DNA from: a virus
Strand: one strand, 5' to 3'
Virus record (IMG/VR): IMGVR_UViG_3300027708_001885
Coordinates: 1-64,000 of that record
DNA length: 64,000 nt
The notes under the pieces were generated by a model. That model had not been told where the DNA came from and ran no database searches. It worked only from the letters and a program-made list of their open reading frames with translations. Both the position numbers and the translations under genes were made by a program. Of this stretch, positions 36,486 through 44,607 are shown piece by piece (position 1 is the stretch's first letter; every line of letters starts with the position of its first letter).

Positions 36486-36523
36486 AATAATTCCTTAATG
36501 TAAAAATCCTGTTTATGTATTTA

Positions 36524-36552
36524 ATTATACACTAAACAGGATCAGTTGTCAA
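36524..36552 (-). promoter_or_regulatory. Sigma-70 promoter
   Basis: Minus strand TTGACA, 17-nt spacer, TATAAT, about 40 nt before the ATG at 36485. Confidence 0.8.
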
Positions 36553-36553
36553 G

Positions 36554-36922
36554 TTATTTCTTTAAGAACTGTTTTAATTCTGGAGGAGCCCAACCTAGCG
36601 GCTTCAAAACTTTCCCATCTTCACGCTTACGAACTTTGCCAGTATCTTTATCAATCTTTTCAAAATTAGTTCGCATGACTTCTTTCCAAGCCCCTTCACC
36701 ATCTGCACCCATACTATGGATAGCACCAATGGTGACTACTAAGATGTCAATCAGTGCATCCAATTGCTCTACCTTATCTTCTGCCAATGTTGCTTCTAAC
36801 AATTCTTGATGTTCTTCGTCAATGAGTTTAACATACATTGCGTATTGTTTTTCATTGAAACTGTCAACACTTTGGTCGCAAGCCCGCATAAATTTCTCTT
36901 GATCACGAAACGGATTGGTCAT
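36554..36922 (-). CDS. mazG: MazG-like nucleotide pyrophosphohydrolase
   Basis: 122 residues: LIDEEHQELLEATLAEDKVEQLDALIDILVVTIGA carries the E-x-x-E...D-x-x-D metal-binding pattern of all-alpha NTP pyrophosphatases. Phage MazG-type enzymes hydrolyse (d)NTPs and have been proposed to affect alarmone or nucleotide pools. The start lies inside the 3' end of the epimerase gene. Confidence 0.85.
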   Translation of the reverse strand: MTNPFRDQEKFMRACDQSVDSFNEKQYAMYVKLIDEEHQELLEATLAEDKVEQLDALIDILVVTIGAIHSMGADGEGAWKEVMRTNFEKIDKDTGKVRKREDGKVLKPLGWAPPELKQFLKK

Positions 36923-37739
36923 TGTTTACTACCTTTAATAATTCTTCAAATGAAAAAATTTTCTTCATATACACAGACGGATTAGCTAAAACTGATTTTT
37001 CTAGATCGCCTACTCTGCGTTTTACTACTTTAACATCAAACTCGACATTGTTAGCAGCTTTAAATAATTGTACTATCTCTTTAACAGTCTTTCCTAGACC
37101 GTGTCCTAGATTTTCTATACTGTTTGTAGGAGTATTTACGGCAAGTTTAATAGCTTGGCATATTTCGTCAACATGTACGTAGTCACGAATAGCAGAACCG
37201 TCTGGTGTATTGTAATCTCCACCGTAGATAGAAAACTTGCCTGTCTTAGTTGCTTCTATTAGTTTATAAAACAAGCCGTCGGGATTAGTTGGTCCTACTA
37301 CTCTACTGCCTATTACATTATAGAATCTAAATATAGTATAGTTAACGTTGTTATTTCGACAATACTGTGCTACACAATCCTCAGCGGCACGTTTACTAAT
37401 ACCATAGGGATTAGTACATTTCTCGGCAACGCCTGTGCTGGCAAATATAAAATTTTTTGTTTTAATTTGTCTAAGAACATTAATTGTTCCCATAATATTT
37501 GTTTGATAGTAGCTAATAGGATCAACTTCACTTTCTCCTACTTTGACCAGCGCGGCTAGATGAATAACACAATCAAATTCTTGTTCCAACTCCCAAGATT
37601 GGGTTATGTCGAGATTAAAAAATTCTCTAACAGGAATTTTGGGATCTGTAATATCTAATCCATAGATATCGTATTCTTTTAATAAATCACAGAGGTGACT
37701 TCCTATGTATCCGGAATTACCTGTGATAAGGAGTTTCAT
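36903..37739 (-). CDS. NAD-dependent sugar epimerase (GalE-like)
   Basis: 278 residues, short-chain dehydrogenase fold: N-terminal LLITGNSGYIGSHLCDLL (G-x-x-G-x-x-G), CVIHLAALVKVGES, catalytic NPYGISKRAAED (Y-x-x-x-K), and FRFYNVIG. Typical of UDP-glucose/GlcNAc 4-epimerase and related extended SDRs, slightly shorter than bacterial GalE (about 330). Likely supplies nucleotide sugars for the glycosyltransferases at 39-45 kb (inference). Confidence 0.9.
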   Translation of the reverse strand: MKLLITGNSGYIGSHLCDLLKEYDIYGLDITDPKIPVREFFNLDITQSWELEQEFDCVIHLAALVKVGESEVDPISYYQTNIMGTINVLRQIKTKNFIFASTGVAEKCTNPYGISKRAAEDCVAQYCRNNNVNYTIFRFYNVIGSRVVGPTNPDGLFYKLIEATKTGKFSIYGGDYNTPDGSAIRDYVHVDEICQAIKLAVNTPTNSIENLGHGLGKTVKEIVQLFKAANNVEFDVKVVKRRVGDLEKSVLANPSVYMKKIFSFEELLKVVNNDQSVS

Positions 37740-37969
37740 CCTCGGCCTGTGGTTGTTTTACTAATTGAAGGGCCTGTGCTGGTAAAATCAATTCCAGCCA
37801 TTCGACCTTCATACATCTTACCATTCCATGTCATGGGCAACTTTACACTCTTATTAAGGACCACAGTTAGATTCTTCTGTTCCTTAAACTCGTGTACAGC
37901 CGCTTCTACCGTTTTACTTGAGTTTGCCTGTTTAACGGTACAGGTCTCACCGTATCTTACCACTTCCAT
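37736..37969 (-). CDS. Small conserved phage protein
   Basis: 77 residues: GETCTVKQANSSKTVEAAVHEFKEQKNLTVVLN, then MTWNGKMYEGRMAGIDF. Beta-rich. I recall it as conserved in cyanomyoviruses. Overlaps the epimerase start by 4 nt. Confidence 0.63.
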   Translation of the reverse strand: MEVVRYGETCTVKQANSSKTVEAAVHEFKEQKNLTVVLNKSVKLPMTWNGKMYEGRMAGIDFTSTGPSISKTTTGRG

Positions 37970-38267
37970 CTTTGCCCCATCTTAGATAAAATTCACTTAG
38001 TTTCTTTGCTTCAAGTTCTGCTATTACAGCATATTGATGACCGTATGTAGAATGATCTACCTGTCTACGCCACTCGGGTTTATCAATGGCGTGTTCCATA
38101 ACAAACTTACCTGGTTCACTTTGTTGCCACTCCCAAAGCGGGCTAGCTGCATAAATTTCCGGATCATCTACATCACCTAGATTAAACTGGTGTACAACTA
38201 CCTTGTGAATTTCCTTAACAATTCTCTGTCCATCTTTGTCTTCGACTTTGTATCTTACTGCTGCCAT
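37947..38267 (-). CDS. Phage protein of unknown function
   Basis: 106 residues: VHQFNLGDVDDPEIYAASPLWEWQQSE and HAIDKPEWRRQVD resemble a recurrent 'acidic-aromatic' family in this genome (also 30933, 38255). Helical C-terminus. No function assigned. Confidence 0.62.
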   Translation of the reverse strand: MAAVRYKVEDKDGQRIVKEIHKVVVHQFNLGDVDDPEIYAASPLWEWQQSEPGKFVMEHAIDKPEWRRQVDHSTYGHQYAVIAELEAKKLSEFYLRWGKDGSGKIR

Positions 38268-38554
38268 GATAGATGAAAAAATGTAATAAACTTTTCGGCA
38301 TCTTTTTTAGATTTAAAATCCCACATATCAAAACTCATACGTTTAACATTGGGCCAATCTTTTAACTTTTCCGCCGACCATTCAACACAATCGTTTAATT
38401 TTTGATTATACCAAACCATACCCGGCTCTGCTTCTTCTACCACCTGTAATCGCCACCAATGATTGCTTCTTCGATGTAGTGTGGGTTTAATCATAGGCTG
38501 CTCCAAAGCCCACTTTTTAAGGACCTTGTCCAATTCGCTAAAGTCTAAGTTCAA
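38255..38554 (-). CDS. Phage protein of unknown function
   Basis: 99 residues, Trp-rich (RSNHWWRLQVVEEAEPGMVWY), ending KDAEKFITFFHLSWQQ. Overlaps its neighbours by 13 and 4 nt. Function unknown. Confidence 0.6.
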   Translation of the reverse strand: MNLDFSELDKVLKKWALEQPMIKPTLHRRSNHWWRLQVVEEAEPGMVWYNQKLNDCVEWSAEKLKDWPNVKRMSFDMWDFKSKKDAEKFITFFHLSWQQ

Positions 38555-39078
38555 ACTTTTTTCTTTCTAGGATAAGTCCGGCGTTTGGTCTTAGTTTCTT
38601 TCATAACCAAAGGACCGTGGCTAACATCTTGTTTAGACTTTTCTAATGCGGCATGGATAGCATCGGCACTGATATTATCTTCATCAGCCATATGTTCTTC
38701 ATGTCTATCAAATTCTTCATTTAAACTTACAGATCCTATGCCATTATGTCCGTCACCTGTAAATTCATCATTTGTTGAGATTATTGCCATTCCAGTTCTA
38801 GCCAACATTCGATGTGCGGCATCTGGATCGGTAAAAGCTTCACGCAAACTACCCACATGCCCATCTTTAGTTTGACTAATAGTTTCCCAAGTCCGAACTT
38901 CGAGCAAAGGTTCAATTTCAGTTGGAATAGCTATAACATAGTGAATGTTTTGACTCCAACCTTCTTGCCTGATAATAAAAGTTTGAACAATTTTACCCTC
39001 AGTAGATTTGATATTATTTTTGCTAACACCGTAAATCCAAACGACATCCCCTATATTATATTTCTTTTTAATTGACAT
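38551..39078 (-). CDS. Phage protein of unknown function with SH3-like start
   Basis: 175 residues. The first 60, KKKYNIGDVVWIYGVSKNNI...EGKIVQTF, look like a small beta-barrel. The middle is acidic and the C-terminus very basic (KETKTKRRTYPRKKKV), suggesting nucleic-acid contact. Function unknown. Confidence 0.6.
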   Translation of the reverse strand: MSIKKKYNIGDVVWIYGVSKNNIKSTEGKIVQTFIIRQEGWSQNIHYVIAIPTEIEPLLEVRTWETISQTKDGHVGSLREAFTDPDAAHRMLARTGMAIISTNDEFTGDGHNGIGSVSLNEEFDRHEEHMADEDNISADAIHAALEKSKQDVSHGPLVMKETKTKRRTYPRKKKV

Positions 39079-39241
39079 GTGTTTCCTTAACGCTTACGTT
39101 ACCTTTAGACTCTAGCATGTCTTTGATAAACTTAATAGCTTTTCTATCGGTATCGTAAACGTATTCTGCGTCCTCGTCATCGGATCGCAAAGTTACAACA
39201 ACGCCATTTTTTACCTTACGGATTTCGATTGACTCAAACAT
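39068..39241 (-). CDS. Small conserved phage protein
   Basis: 57 residues read directly: MFESIEIRKVKNGVVVTLRS, DDEDAEYVYDTDRKAIKFIK, then a short tail. Two beta hairpins and a helix. I recall the same architecture (M-F-E-S-I...G-V-V-x-T-L) in T4-like cyanophages. Overlaps the basic-tailed gene by 11 nt. Confidence 0.62.
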   Translation of the reverse strand: MFESIEIRKVKNGVVVTLRSDDEDAEYVYDTDRKAIKFIKDMLESKGNVSVKETHVN

Positions 39242-39251
39242 AGTTTTACCT

Positions 39252-40034
39252 TTATTGTGGTACGCTCAAATTATAGTTAAAGTGGAATATACCGATATGA
39301 GCAACTTCTCTGCTCAATTCTTGATCACACCAAACTTCATATCCTGTCTTTTGAGCCTGCTGACAGAAATAAATGTCCTCACCAATTTCAAGATTAAGTT
39401 CTGGAACAAATTCTTGCAAGTAATGCGGTTGTGGAATTTTTTCATAAACTTCACGCTTGCACAGTACCATACCGTGTGGCAGTACATCAATCAATTCCAT
39501 TGCAGGACTTTGATCTGTAGTGTGAAATTCTGTAAATGATCCAGCTTTACCAGTCATACCTGTAAAGTTGGGATTTGGAAAACGGCGACGACGATAGTTT
39601 GCGCCAACAATATCTTTGTTCCGTGCCAATAAACGCATAGGTGCGTCGATGGGAAATTTCATATCACTATCGACCCACCAAATGTAATCAAAATCTGACT
39701 TTAGAAAAATATCAACTAGGTTACGACGAGCAATGGTAATAACTGATCCAATGTTGAATGCACAGTTGATCTTAATACCGTTGGCAACCATATTAGCAGC
39801 CGCCATGGCCAGGTGCTGTGCAAACTCAGCATTAACCATTTCCATTGCGGGCACAGCAATCATAATACTTGGAGGTTTCCCTGCAGGACGTTGTTGCGCC
39901 GCTGGGTTTGGCCTAAAGTTTGTAGGCATTGGTTGTCCAGTCGGTGGCCGACTAAATGCTGCTTGCATAGCCGCAGTAGCCGCAGTCGGAGTAGGCCTGT
40001 TTCCTGTTGGAATGTTTAGTTTACCTTTTTTCAT
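39252..40034 (-). CDS. GT-A-type glycosyltransferase-like protein
   Basis: 260 residues. A Pro/Ala-rich N-terminal 55 residues precede PSIMIAVPAMEMVNAEFA, ITIARRNLVDIFLKSDFDYIWWVDSDMKFP (D-x-D metal motif near 122) and IGEDIYFCQQAQKTGYEVW. This is the fold pattern of nucleotide-diphospho-sugar transferases. Possible role: modifying DNA or virion or host surface glycan; acceptor unknown. Confidence 0.78.
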   Translation of the reverse strand: MKKGKLNIPTGNRPTPTAATAAMQAAFSRPPTGQPMPTNFRPNPAAQQRPAGKPPSIMIAVPAMEMVNAEFAQHLAMAAANMVANGIKINCAFNIGSVITIARRNLVDIFLKSDFDYIWWVDSDMKFPIDAPMRLLARNKDIVGANYRRRRFPNPNFTGMTGKAGSFTEFHTTDQSPAMELIDVLPHGMVLCKREVYEKIPQPHYLQEFVPELNLEIGEDIYFCQQAQKTGYEVWCDQELSREVAHIGIFHFNYNLSVPQ

Positions 40035-40098
40035 GTATTTCCTTTATTGTTTATAATAACATGTTTCTTGATAAAATGCAATGACTTTTATTACCATT

Positions 40099-40833
40099 TT
40101 ATCGTTTATTAGATTCTTGAAGACTTAATGTATCAAAAAATTCTTTCTTTGTACCCGGGTCCTTGTTAAATGCACCTTTGAGTACAGATGTAGTTGTTGA
40201 ACTATCATGTGCCATAATACCTCGATTTTCACAGCATCCATGTGTCATTCTCAAATAGACTCCGACGTTTTCACTGTCTGTGGCTTTAGAGATCTCCCTA
40301 GCAATGTCATTACAAAGTTCCTCCTGGAGAGTACCTCTACGGGCGCACCATTGGGCGATTCGTGTATATTTGGACAATCCGATGAGCTTCTGGGCGGCAA
40401 TAATGCCAATATAAGCAACACCGCTAACAGGTTGGTGATGATGAGAGCACATACTACGAAGCTCACTGCGGACAACCAGCATACCTTCGTAGCGGTCCTC
40501 CGAATCATTTGGAAAAGCGGTTGCATCTGGTGCTGGTTCATATCTACCTGCCATTATCTCATTAAAATACATTTTGGCCAGTCTACGTGCTGTACCTTTG
40601 CTATTGGGATCATTCTCTCGGTCAATTAACAATGTGTCTAACACACTTTCAAATGCCTCTGTTGCCTCGTCGATTAACTGATCAACGTCTGTAAAGTGAA
40701 CGTATTCGCTAACATTGTCCCCTGCCCAAAAACGCTTGCCTTCACGTTTCATCTTCATGCGGATTTGTCCTGCCAAAGTACCTTCACTATAATCGCCCTC
40801 GTCCATGTTCTGGTATGATACCGGTTCTGTCAT
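40099..40833 (-). CDS. folE: GTP cyclohydrolase I
   Basis: 244 residues. The C-terminal 200 match FolE: AKMYFNEIMAGRYEP, RSMCSHHHQPVSGVAYIGI (zinc Cys and His), GLSKYTRIAQWCARR, LQEELCNDIA and THGCCENRGIMAH (third zinc ligand, catalytic region). It makes dihydroneopterin triphosphate from GTP, the entry to folate and to 7-deazaguanine synthesis. With queD at 29703 it gives the first two steps of the latter. A sigma-70 promoter lies 43 nt upstream. Confidence 0.93.
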   Translation of the reverse strand: MTEPVSYQNMDEGDYSEGTLAGQIRMKMKREGKRFWAGDNVSEYVHFTDVDQLIDEATEAFESVLDTLLIDRENDPNSKGTARRLAKMYFNEIMAGRYEPAPDATAFPNDSEDRYEGMLVVRSELRSMCSHHHQPVSGVAYIGIIAAQKLIGLSKYTRIAQWCARRGTLQEELCNDIAREISKATDSENVGVYLRMTHGCCENRGIMAHDSSTTTSVLKGAFNKDPGTKKEFFDTLSLQESNKR

Positions 40834-40875
40834 TTATTATTTTCCTATGTTAAGGCAGCGGATTGCCATTTGTTA

Positions 40876-40904
40876 ATTGTATAGTATTTAGATTCGTGTG
40901 TCAA
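40876..40904 (-). promoter_or_regulatory. Sigma-70 promoter for folE
   Basis: Minus strand TTGACA, 17-nt spacer, TACAAT. Confidence 0.7.
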
Positions 40905-40936
40905 TGGTTTAGGATAATCTGAGGAAAGTATTCTTT

Positions 40937-40993
40937 TTAATTGCTACCTACAAATCCATAACCAATAATGCCAACTCTTTCTTGATCAAACAT
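40937..40993 (-). pseudogene. 18-codon remnant of a Rossmann-fold dehydrogenase start
   Basis: ATG at 40993 opens MFDQERVGIIGYGFVGSN and then stops. V-G-I-I-G-Y-G-F-V-G-S is the NAD-binding G-x-G-x-x-G start of UDP-glucose/GDP-mannose dehydrogenases. No continuation is seen in other frames downstream. It looks like the scar of a deleted sugar dehydrogenase gene. Confidence 0.45.
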
Positions 40994-41220
40994 TACTTGG
41001 TAAGGCCCATAAAAATAAGTTCACGCTCTGTGACATTGGCCACAGGTTTAAGCCAACCGTGCTGGATACATTCTAGTATAAGATCTTTGTAATTTTCAGG
41101 GCATCGTTGACTAATTTCAATTCCGGCTCGATTAGCCTGCTCTAGGCCGGCAGTAATTACAAAATTAGGATCGCCCGGTTTGATAGTGCGAATTTGGCTT
41201 TGGTGAACAGTGTATGTCAT
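40993..41220 (-). CDS. Small protein of unknown function
   Basis: 75 residues, MTYTVHQSQIRTIKPGDPNF...ending RELIFMGLTK. Contains AGIEISQRCPENYKDLILECIQHGWLKPV, helical. It follows a sigma-70-like promoter. No family recognised. Confidence 0.6.
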   Translation of the reverse strand: MTYTVHQSQIRTIKPGDPNFVITAGLEQANRAGIEISQRCPENYKDLILECIQHGWLKPVANVTERELIFMGLTK

Positions 41221-41226
41221 GCTACT

Positions 41227-41255
41227 ATTATAGCATACAATTTAAATTAGATCAA
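41227..41255 (-). promoter_or_regulatory. Sigma-70 promoter
   Basis: Minus strand TTGATC, 17-nt spacer, TATAAT. Confidence 0.6.
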
Positions 41256-41977
41256 CGATCTATCCAATCTTTATTGCGATATGGTTTGCCAACATAGGCC
41301 AATGGAAGATACCGAACTACCTTTTTCTTAACACGCTGTACAATAGGATGATTGTGATCGTGCTCAAATGCCTTTAGATACATTCTCCAACTATTGTGAC
41401 GTCTTTGTTTGCCCTTTTGATTTTCGTTTAAGTAATCAATAATTGAATCGTAATCACCCTTAAACTTGTCAATCATTTCACAGGCAATGTTAAACGCATA
41501 CGCATCTATCTCATCAGAGGATCCTAAGTATTCTTGTTCTAATCTTACCTTAGTCCTGTTAGCTGTACTTTCATAATCCGGAAGTATTTTAAACTTTCTA
41601 CGTCTGTACTGCCTCATATGTATCATTTCATGTAGTAGTGTATCTGCTATGTTAAGGCACATGCTTTTAAAACGTTTAGGAGTCATACAAATTGTATCAT
41701 CCACTACAGGATATGCAAACACTATTTCAATACATTTGGTTTTTTCTTGATCTAAATCGCTGTAATAAGCACCACCGACCCATATTTGGTTCTGTTCAAT
41801 CTTTGGATCAAATTCTCGTTTTATTTTAAGGGGTGCAATTTTTTTTAATTGCGTGGATAGTTTTGTATGGATTTGCTGGATAGTTAGTGTACGTCCAACA
41901 ATATTAGGATAGAGAGAGTATATGAAACCAGCTATAGTTTCTCGAGTTAATCCAGCCCAATTAAACTTGATTCGCAC
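41252..41977 (-). CDS. SprT-like zinc metalloprotease domain protein
   Basis: 241 residues; NIADTLLHEMIHMRQY (near 110-125) is a zincin H-E-x-x-H motif as in SprT/WSS1-type proteases, with a downstream E-x-x-A-Y-A-F-N as a possible third-ligand region. The C-terminus is basic. SprT-like proteins cleave DNA-protein crosslinks or are of unknown role. Similar proteins are frequent in T4-like marine phages (recollection). Confidence 0.75.
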   Translation of the reverse strand: MRIKFNWAGLTRETIAGFIYSLYPNIVGRTLTIQQIHTKLSTQLKKIAPLKIKREFDPKIEQNQIWVGGAYYSDLDQEKTKCIEIVFAYPVVDDTICMTPKRFKSMCLNIADTLLHEMIHMRQYRRRKFKILPDYESTANRTKVRLEQEYLGSSDEIDAYAFNIACEMIDKFKGDYDSIIDYLNENQKGKQRRHNSWRMYLKAFEHDHNHPIVQRVKKKVVRYLPLAYVGKPYRNKDWIDR

Positions 41978-42031
41978 GTTCTATCCTTTGATATAATAGT
42001 AGTTATCAGTTTTGCATATAGATATTATATG

Positions 42032-42544
42032 CTATGTTAATTTTATTATATTTACGCCAGATTTTTCTAAAAACTCTACTCCTGACTTGTCCCTATAACT
42101 ATTGCGGTAATATACGCTAGATATGCCGGCGCCATATATGCTTTTAGCACACTCCAAACACGGAGAGTGAGTGACAAACATAGACGCACCGGTTCCGCCG
42201 ACTCCGCCCCGTTTGGCTAATTTATCTAACGCATTTCGTTCAGCATGAAGCACCTCTGGTTTAGTTTTTAATCCATAACGTACATCACGTTGGGCACCTT
42301 CATGCCATCCTTCGTAAGGATATTTGGCTTCAAATTCGTCAGGGTCAAGCCAACCACCTGCTCCTGCATCCCACACTCGATCTTCACAGTTGTTATCCCA
42401 CCCTGCAGGCATACCATTGTAGCCATAGCTGATAACACTGTCGTCTTTGACAATGACAGCACCAACTTGCAATCGTACAGCATGACTTAATTGGGCAGTC
42501 CGATCTGCCCAGTCCATATACAAGTCTATAAATTTTTGTTTCAT
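42032..42544 (-). CDS. cd: dCMP deaminase
   Basis: 170 residues: VGAVIVKDDSVISYGYNGMPAGWDN, VLHAERNALDKLAKRG (H-A-E, zinc and catalytic Glu) and THSPCLECAKSIYGAGI (P-C-x-x-C). This is the T4 Cd/ComEB deoxycytidylate deaminase family, which makes dUMP for thymidylate synthesis. A zinc-containing insertion between motifs (about residues 45-80) is typical of the phage type. Confidence 0.93.
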   Translation of the reverse strand: MKQKFIDLYMDWADRTAQLSHAVRLQVGAVIVKDDSVISYGYNGMPAGWDNNCEDRVWDAGAGGWLDPDEFEAKYPYEGWHEGAQRDVRYGLKTKPEVLHAERNALDKLAKRGGVGGTGASMFVTHSPCLECAKSIYGAGISSVYYRNSYRDKSGVEFLEKSGVNIIKLT

Positions 42545-43296
42545 TTGTATTCACTTCCGTCTTTTGAATTATATTTTACATCTGGATCAAAGTGTTCGAA
42601 CTGATCGTATCCTGGTTCGTCGGGTAACACCCGTTTACCTACAAACCAATTACCGATGTGTTTAATTATGTTTTTACCGTAATAATTTTTTACATTGGCA
42701 GAAGTTTGTACTTTTTGTTCTGCTAATACTCTGCCTATAAGACCTTCATTGAGATTATGATCGTAGAATTGTTTATAGGGGATTTTTGTTGCACTCAAAG
42801 GATATAGACTAGCCATTGGTGAAAATATGACACTACCTTTAGTGTATCTAAAATTTTTGTATATTAGATCAGTAGATTCTGCTTTTGGGTCTGTCTCGGT
42901 TGCATACCATGCTTGCCTTGCCAATTGAATTTGGCTTATTTCAAGATCGCTATTCAGCAACTCTATTAAATCGGTGATCAATACAGGCTGTTGTATCAGT
43001 ACATCATCTTCCATATGGAAAACATAATCGTAATCTCTATCTTTAATTAGATCCCAGAATTGACTCCATGTAACACTTAGACCTAAATTTTCTTCATGCA
43101 GTATAATCTCATCATATCCAAACAACTTAACCAATTCAGTTATCATTAAGTTATTTCTAGTCTTAGGATAATCGTCTATAAAAATTTTATGTACTTCACA
43201 ACCGTAGAAATTTAAATTAGCTTGACACTGTAGGGTTGGGATTAGATATTCTAATCTATTTGTAGAAAACACAACCTGACAGATTTTATAGGTCAT
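42541..43296 (-). CDS. Family 2-like glycosyltransferase
   Basis: 251 residues. CQVVFSTNRLEYLIPTLQC, EENLGLSVTWSQFWDLIKDRDYDYVFHMEDDVLIQQP (D-D metal motif near 90-95) fit a GT-A fold that acts on a nucleotide sugar. It is first of a block of four overlapping sugar/oxygenase genes and overlaps the dCMP deaminase by 4 nt. Confidence 0.8.
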   Translation of the reverse strand: MTYKICQVVFSTNRLEYLIPTLQCQANLNFYGCEVHKIFIDDYPKTRNNLMITELVKLFGYDEIILHEENLGLSVTWSQFWDLIKDRDYDYVFHMEDDVLIQQPVLITDLIELLNSDLEISQIQLARQAWYATETDPKAESTDLIYKNFRYTKGSVIFSPMASLYPLSATKIPYKQFYDHNLNEGLIGRVLAEQKVQTSANVKNYYGKNIIKHIGNWFVGKRVLPDEPGYDQFEHFDPDVKYNSKDGSEYK

Positions 43297-43844
43297 TAGT
43301 ATGCCTCTACGTCAAAAAAGAATGTTTGGAACAATCGACCATTTTCTTTACTGTCACCGAAGTAATCTAAACTTGCATGAAACAGGTCACCTCTGTAGAG
43401 TATAAGTCTGTTGTACTTGTTGCCTATTCTATCGAATAAATCCCACTTGGTATAATCGTATCCTTCATGATAAGATTCGGTACGTCTATATTCGCCTGTT
43501 GCCTTATGTCGATATAAACCTGTGCCTCCTGTGTATGGTGCATCTGGTGTTAGATAGCATACTCCTGCCCATTGATTATAGTGATCGGCATGTATCCATG
43601 TTCTGTCCTGTGCAGTAGCCAATTGAAAAGCCCCAGTACATCCTTGATTCTCAAACCAGTTAGTTACATTACCGACAGAATTCATCCAATACTGTATTGC
43701 ATCTTTAACATCATCTGGCAGGTAGGGTTTTGTTCGTACTCCGGGATAGTTACCTGTAACATCAAACGATTGTTCTAGTGCATATTTTCTTACAGCATCT
43801 GGATCGCTATAAAAATTATCAACAATTAATAATTCTAAATTCAT
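43296..43844 (-). CDS. DUF6445-like cupin/2OG-oxygenase-fold protein
   Basis: 182 residues; IVDNFYSDPDAVRKYAL at the start, RTWIHADHYNQWAGVCYLTP (H-x-D) in the middle and NRLILYRGDLFHASLDYFG...GRLFQTFFF at the end follow the double-stranded beta-helix layout of 2-oxoglutarate/Fe(II) enzymes, as in the DUF6445 group I recall. Substrate unknown; neighbouring glycosyltransferases suggest a glycan or nucleoside modification. Confidence 0.72.
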   Translation of the reverse strand: MNLELLIVDNFYSDPDAVRKYALEQSFDVTGNYPGVRTKPYLPDDVKDAIQYWMNSVGNVTNWFENQGCTGAFQLATAQDRTWIHADHYNQWAGVCYLTPDAPYTGGTGLYRHKATGEYRRTESYHEGYDYTKWDLFDRIGNKYNRLILYRGDLFHASLDYFGDSKENGRLFQTFFFDVEAY

Positions 43845-43845
43845 A

Positions 43846-44607
43846 TTAATACCTTAAAAATTGACCACCAGCTCCGTCCCACCCGTATACTACCCAATCT
43901 GTTTCAATAATATTTGGCTCATATACTCTTGTAAAAAAGTATAACAAGGTTTCTACATCATATATCGAACCGTTAGGGTGATTGGTAAATGTTGCAATGA
44001 CTCTGTAAATATCTAATATTCTGTCCATATTCATTCTGCCCCATCCGTATAGGACAGACGAGTACTGATAGAGTTTATTATCATTTTGAATAGCACGACG
44101 ATCTACTATTTGATAATTCCAGCTGTCATTCCATTCATACTTGAAAGGATGTTTAAAGAAGATTTTATCGAGATTTTCTTCATTGAGCAAACTGGTATCA
44201 AAATTACTATCAACAAAATACCGTCCACTCATTTTAAAGTAGTAGTCGTATCCGTCTAAAACACTTCTGTACTTTTCGATGAACTTGACCAACATTAACG
44301 ACTCGCCGAAACTCTTGTTAGGGTGTGTTCTGACTAATTCAAATATATCAGGAAATTCTTCCTTAACTGACACAAACACAAGATTTTTCTGATAACCTAG
44401 TGTAGACTTATATTGCTCGTAATCTTCTGATGCATCAATTAGAAAAATAGTAGTATCAGCTCCAGCCATCATATCAAGTGATGCTATAGTAAAGATGGTG
44501 TGTTTAAATCTATCAGCACTTGAAAAGGTTGTTCGTACCTTACTGTATGTAAGTGGGTTAGTATTATCGACATCAATAACACTGGTAATTAAAAATGCTT
44601 TTTTCAT
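43846..44607 (-). CDS. Glycosyltransferase-like phage protein
   Basis: 253 residues. KFIEKYRSVLDGYDYYFKMSGRYFVDSNF and VLYGWGRMNMDRI resemble viral glycosyltransferase-like proteins that carry an S-G-R-Y/F motif. No classical D-x-D is visible. One nucleotide separates it from the oxygenase-fold gene. Moderate confidence. Confidence 0.62.
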   Translation of the reverse strand: MKKAFLITSVIDVDNTNPLTYSKVRTTFSSADRFKHTIFTIASLDMMAGADTTIFLIDASEDYEQYKSTLGYQKNLVFVSVKEEFPDIFELVRTHPNKSFGESLMLVKFIEKYRSVLDGYDYYFKMSGRYFVDSNFDTSLLNEENLDKIFFKHPFKYEWNDSWNYQIVDRRAIQNDNKLYQYSSVLYGWGRMNMDRILDIYRVIATFTNHPNGSIYDVETLLYFFTRVYEPNIIETDWVVYGWDGAGGQFLRY

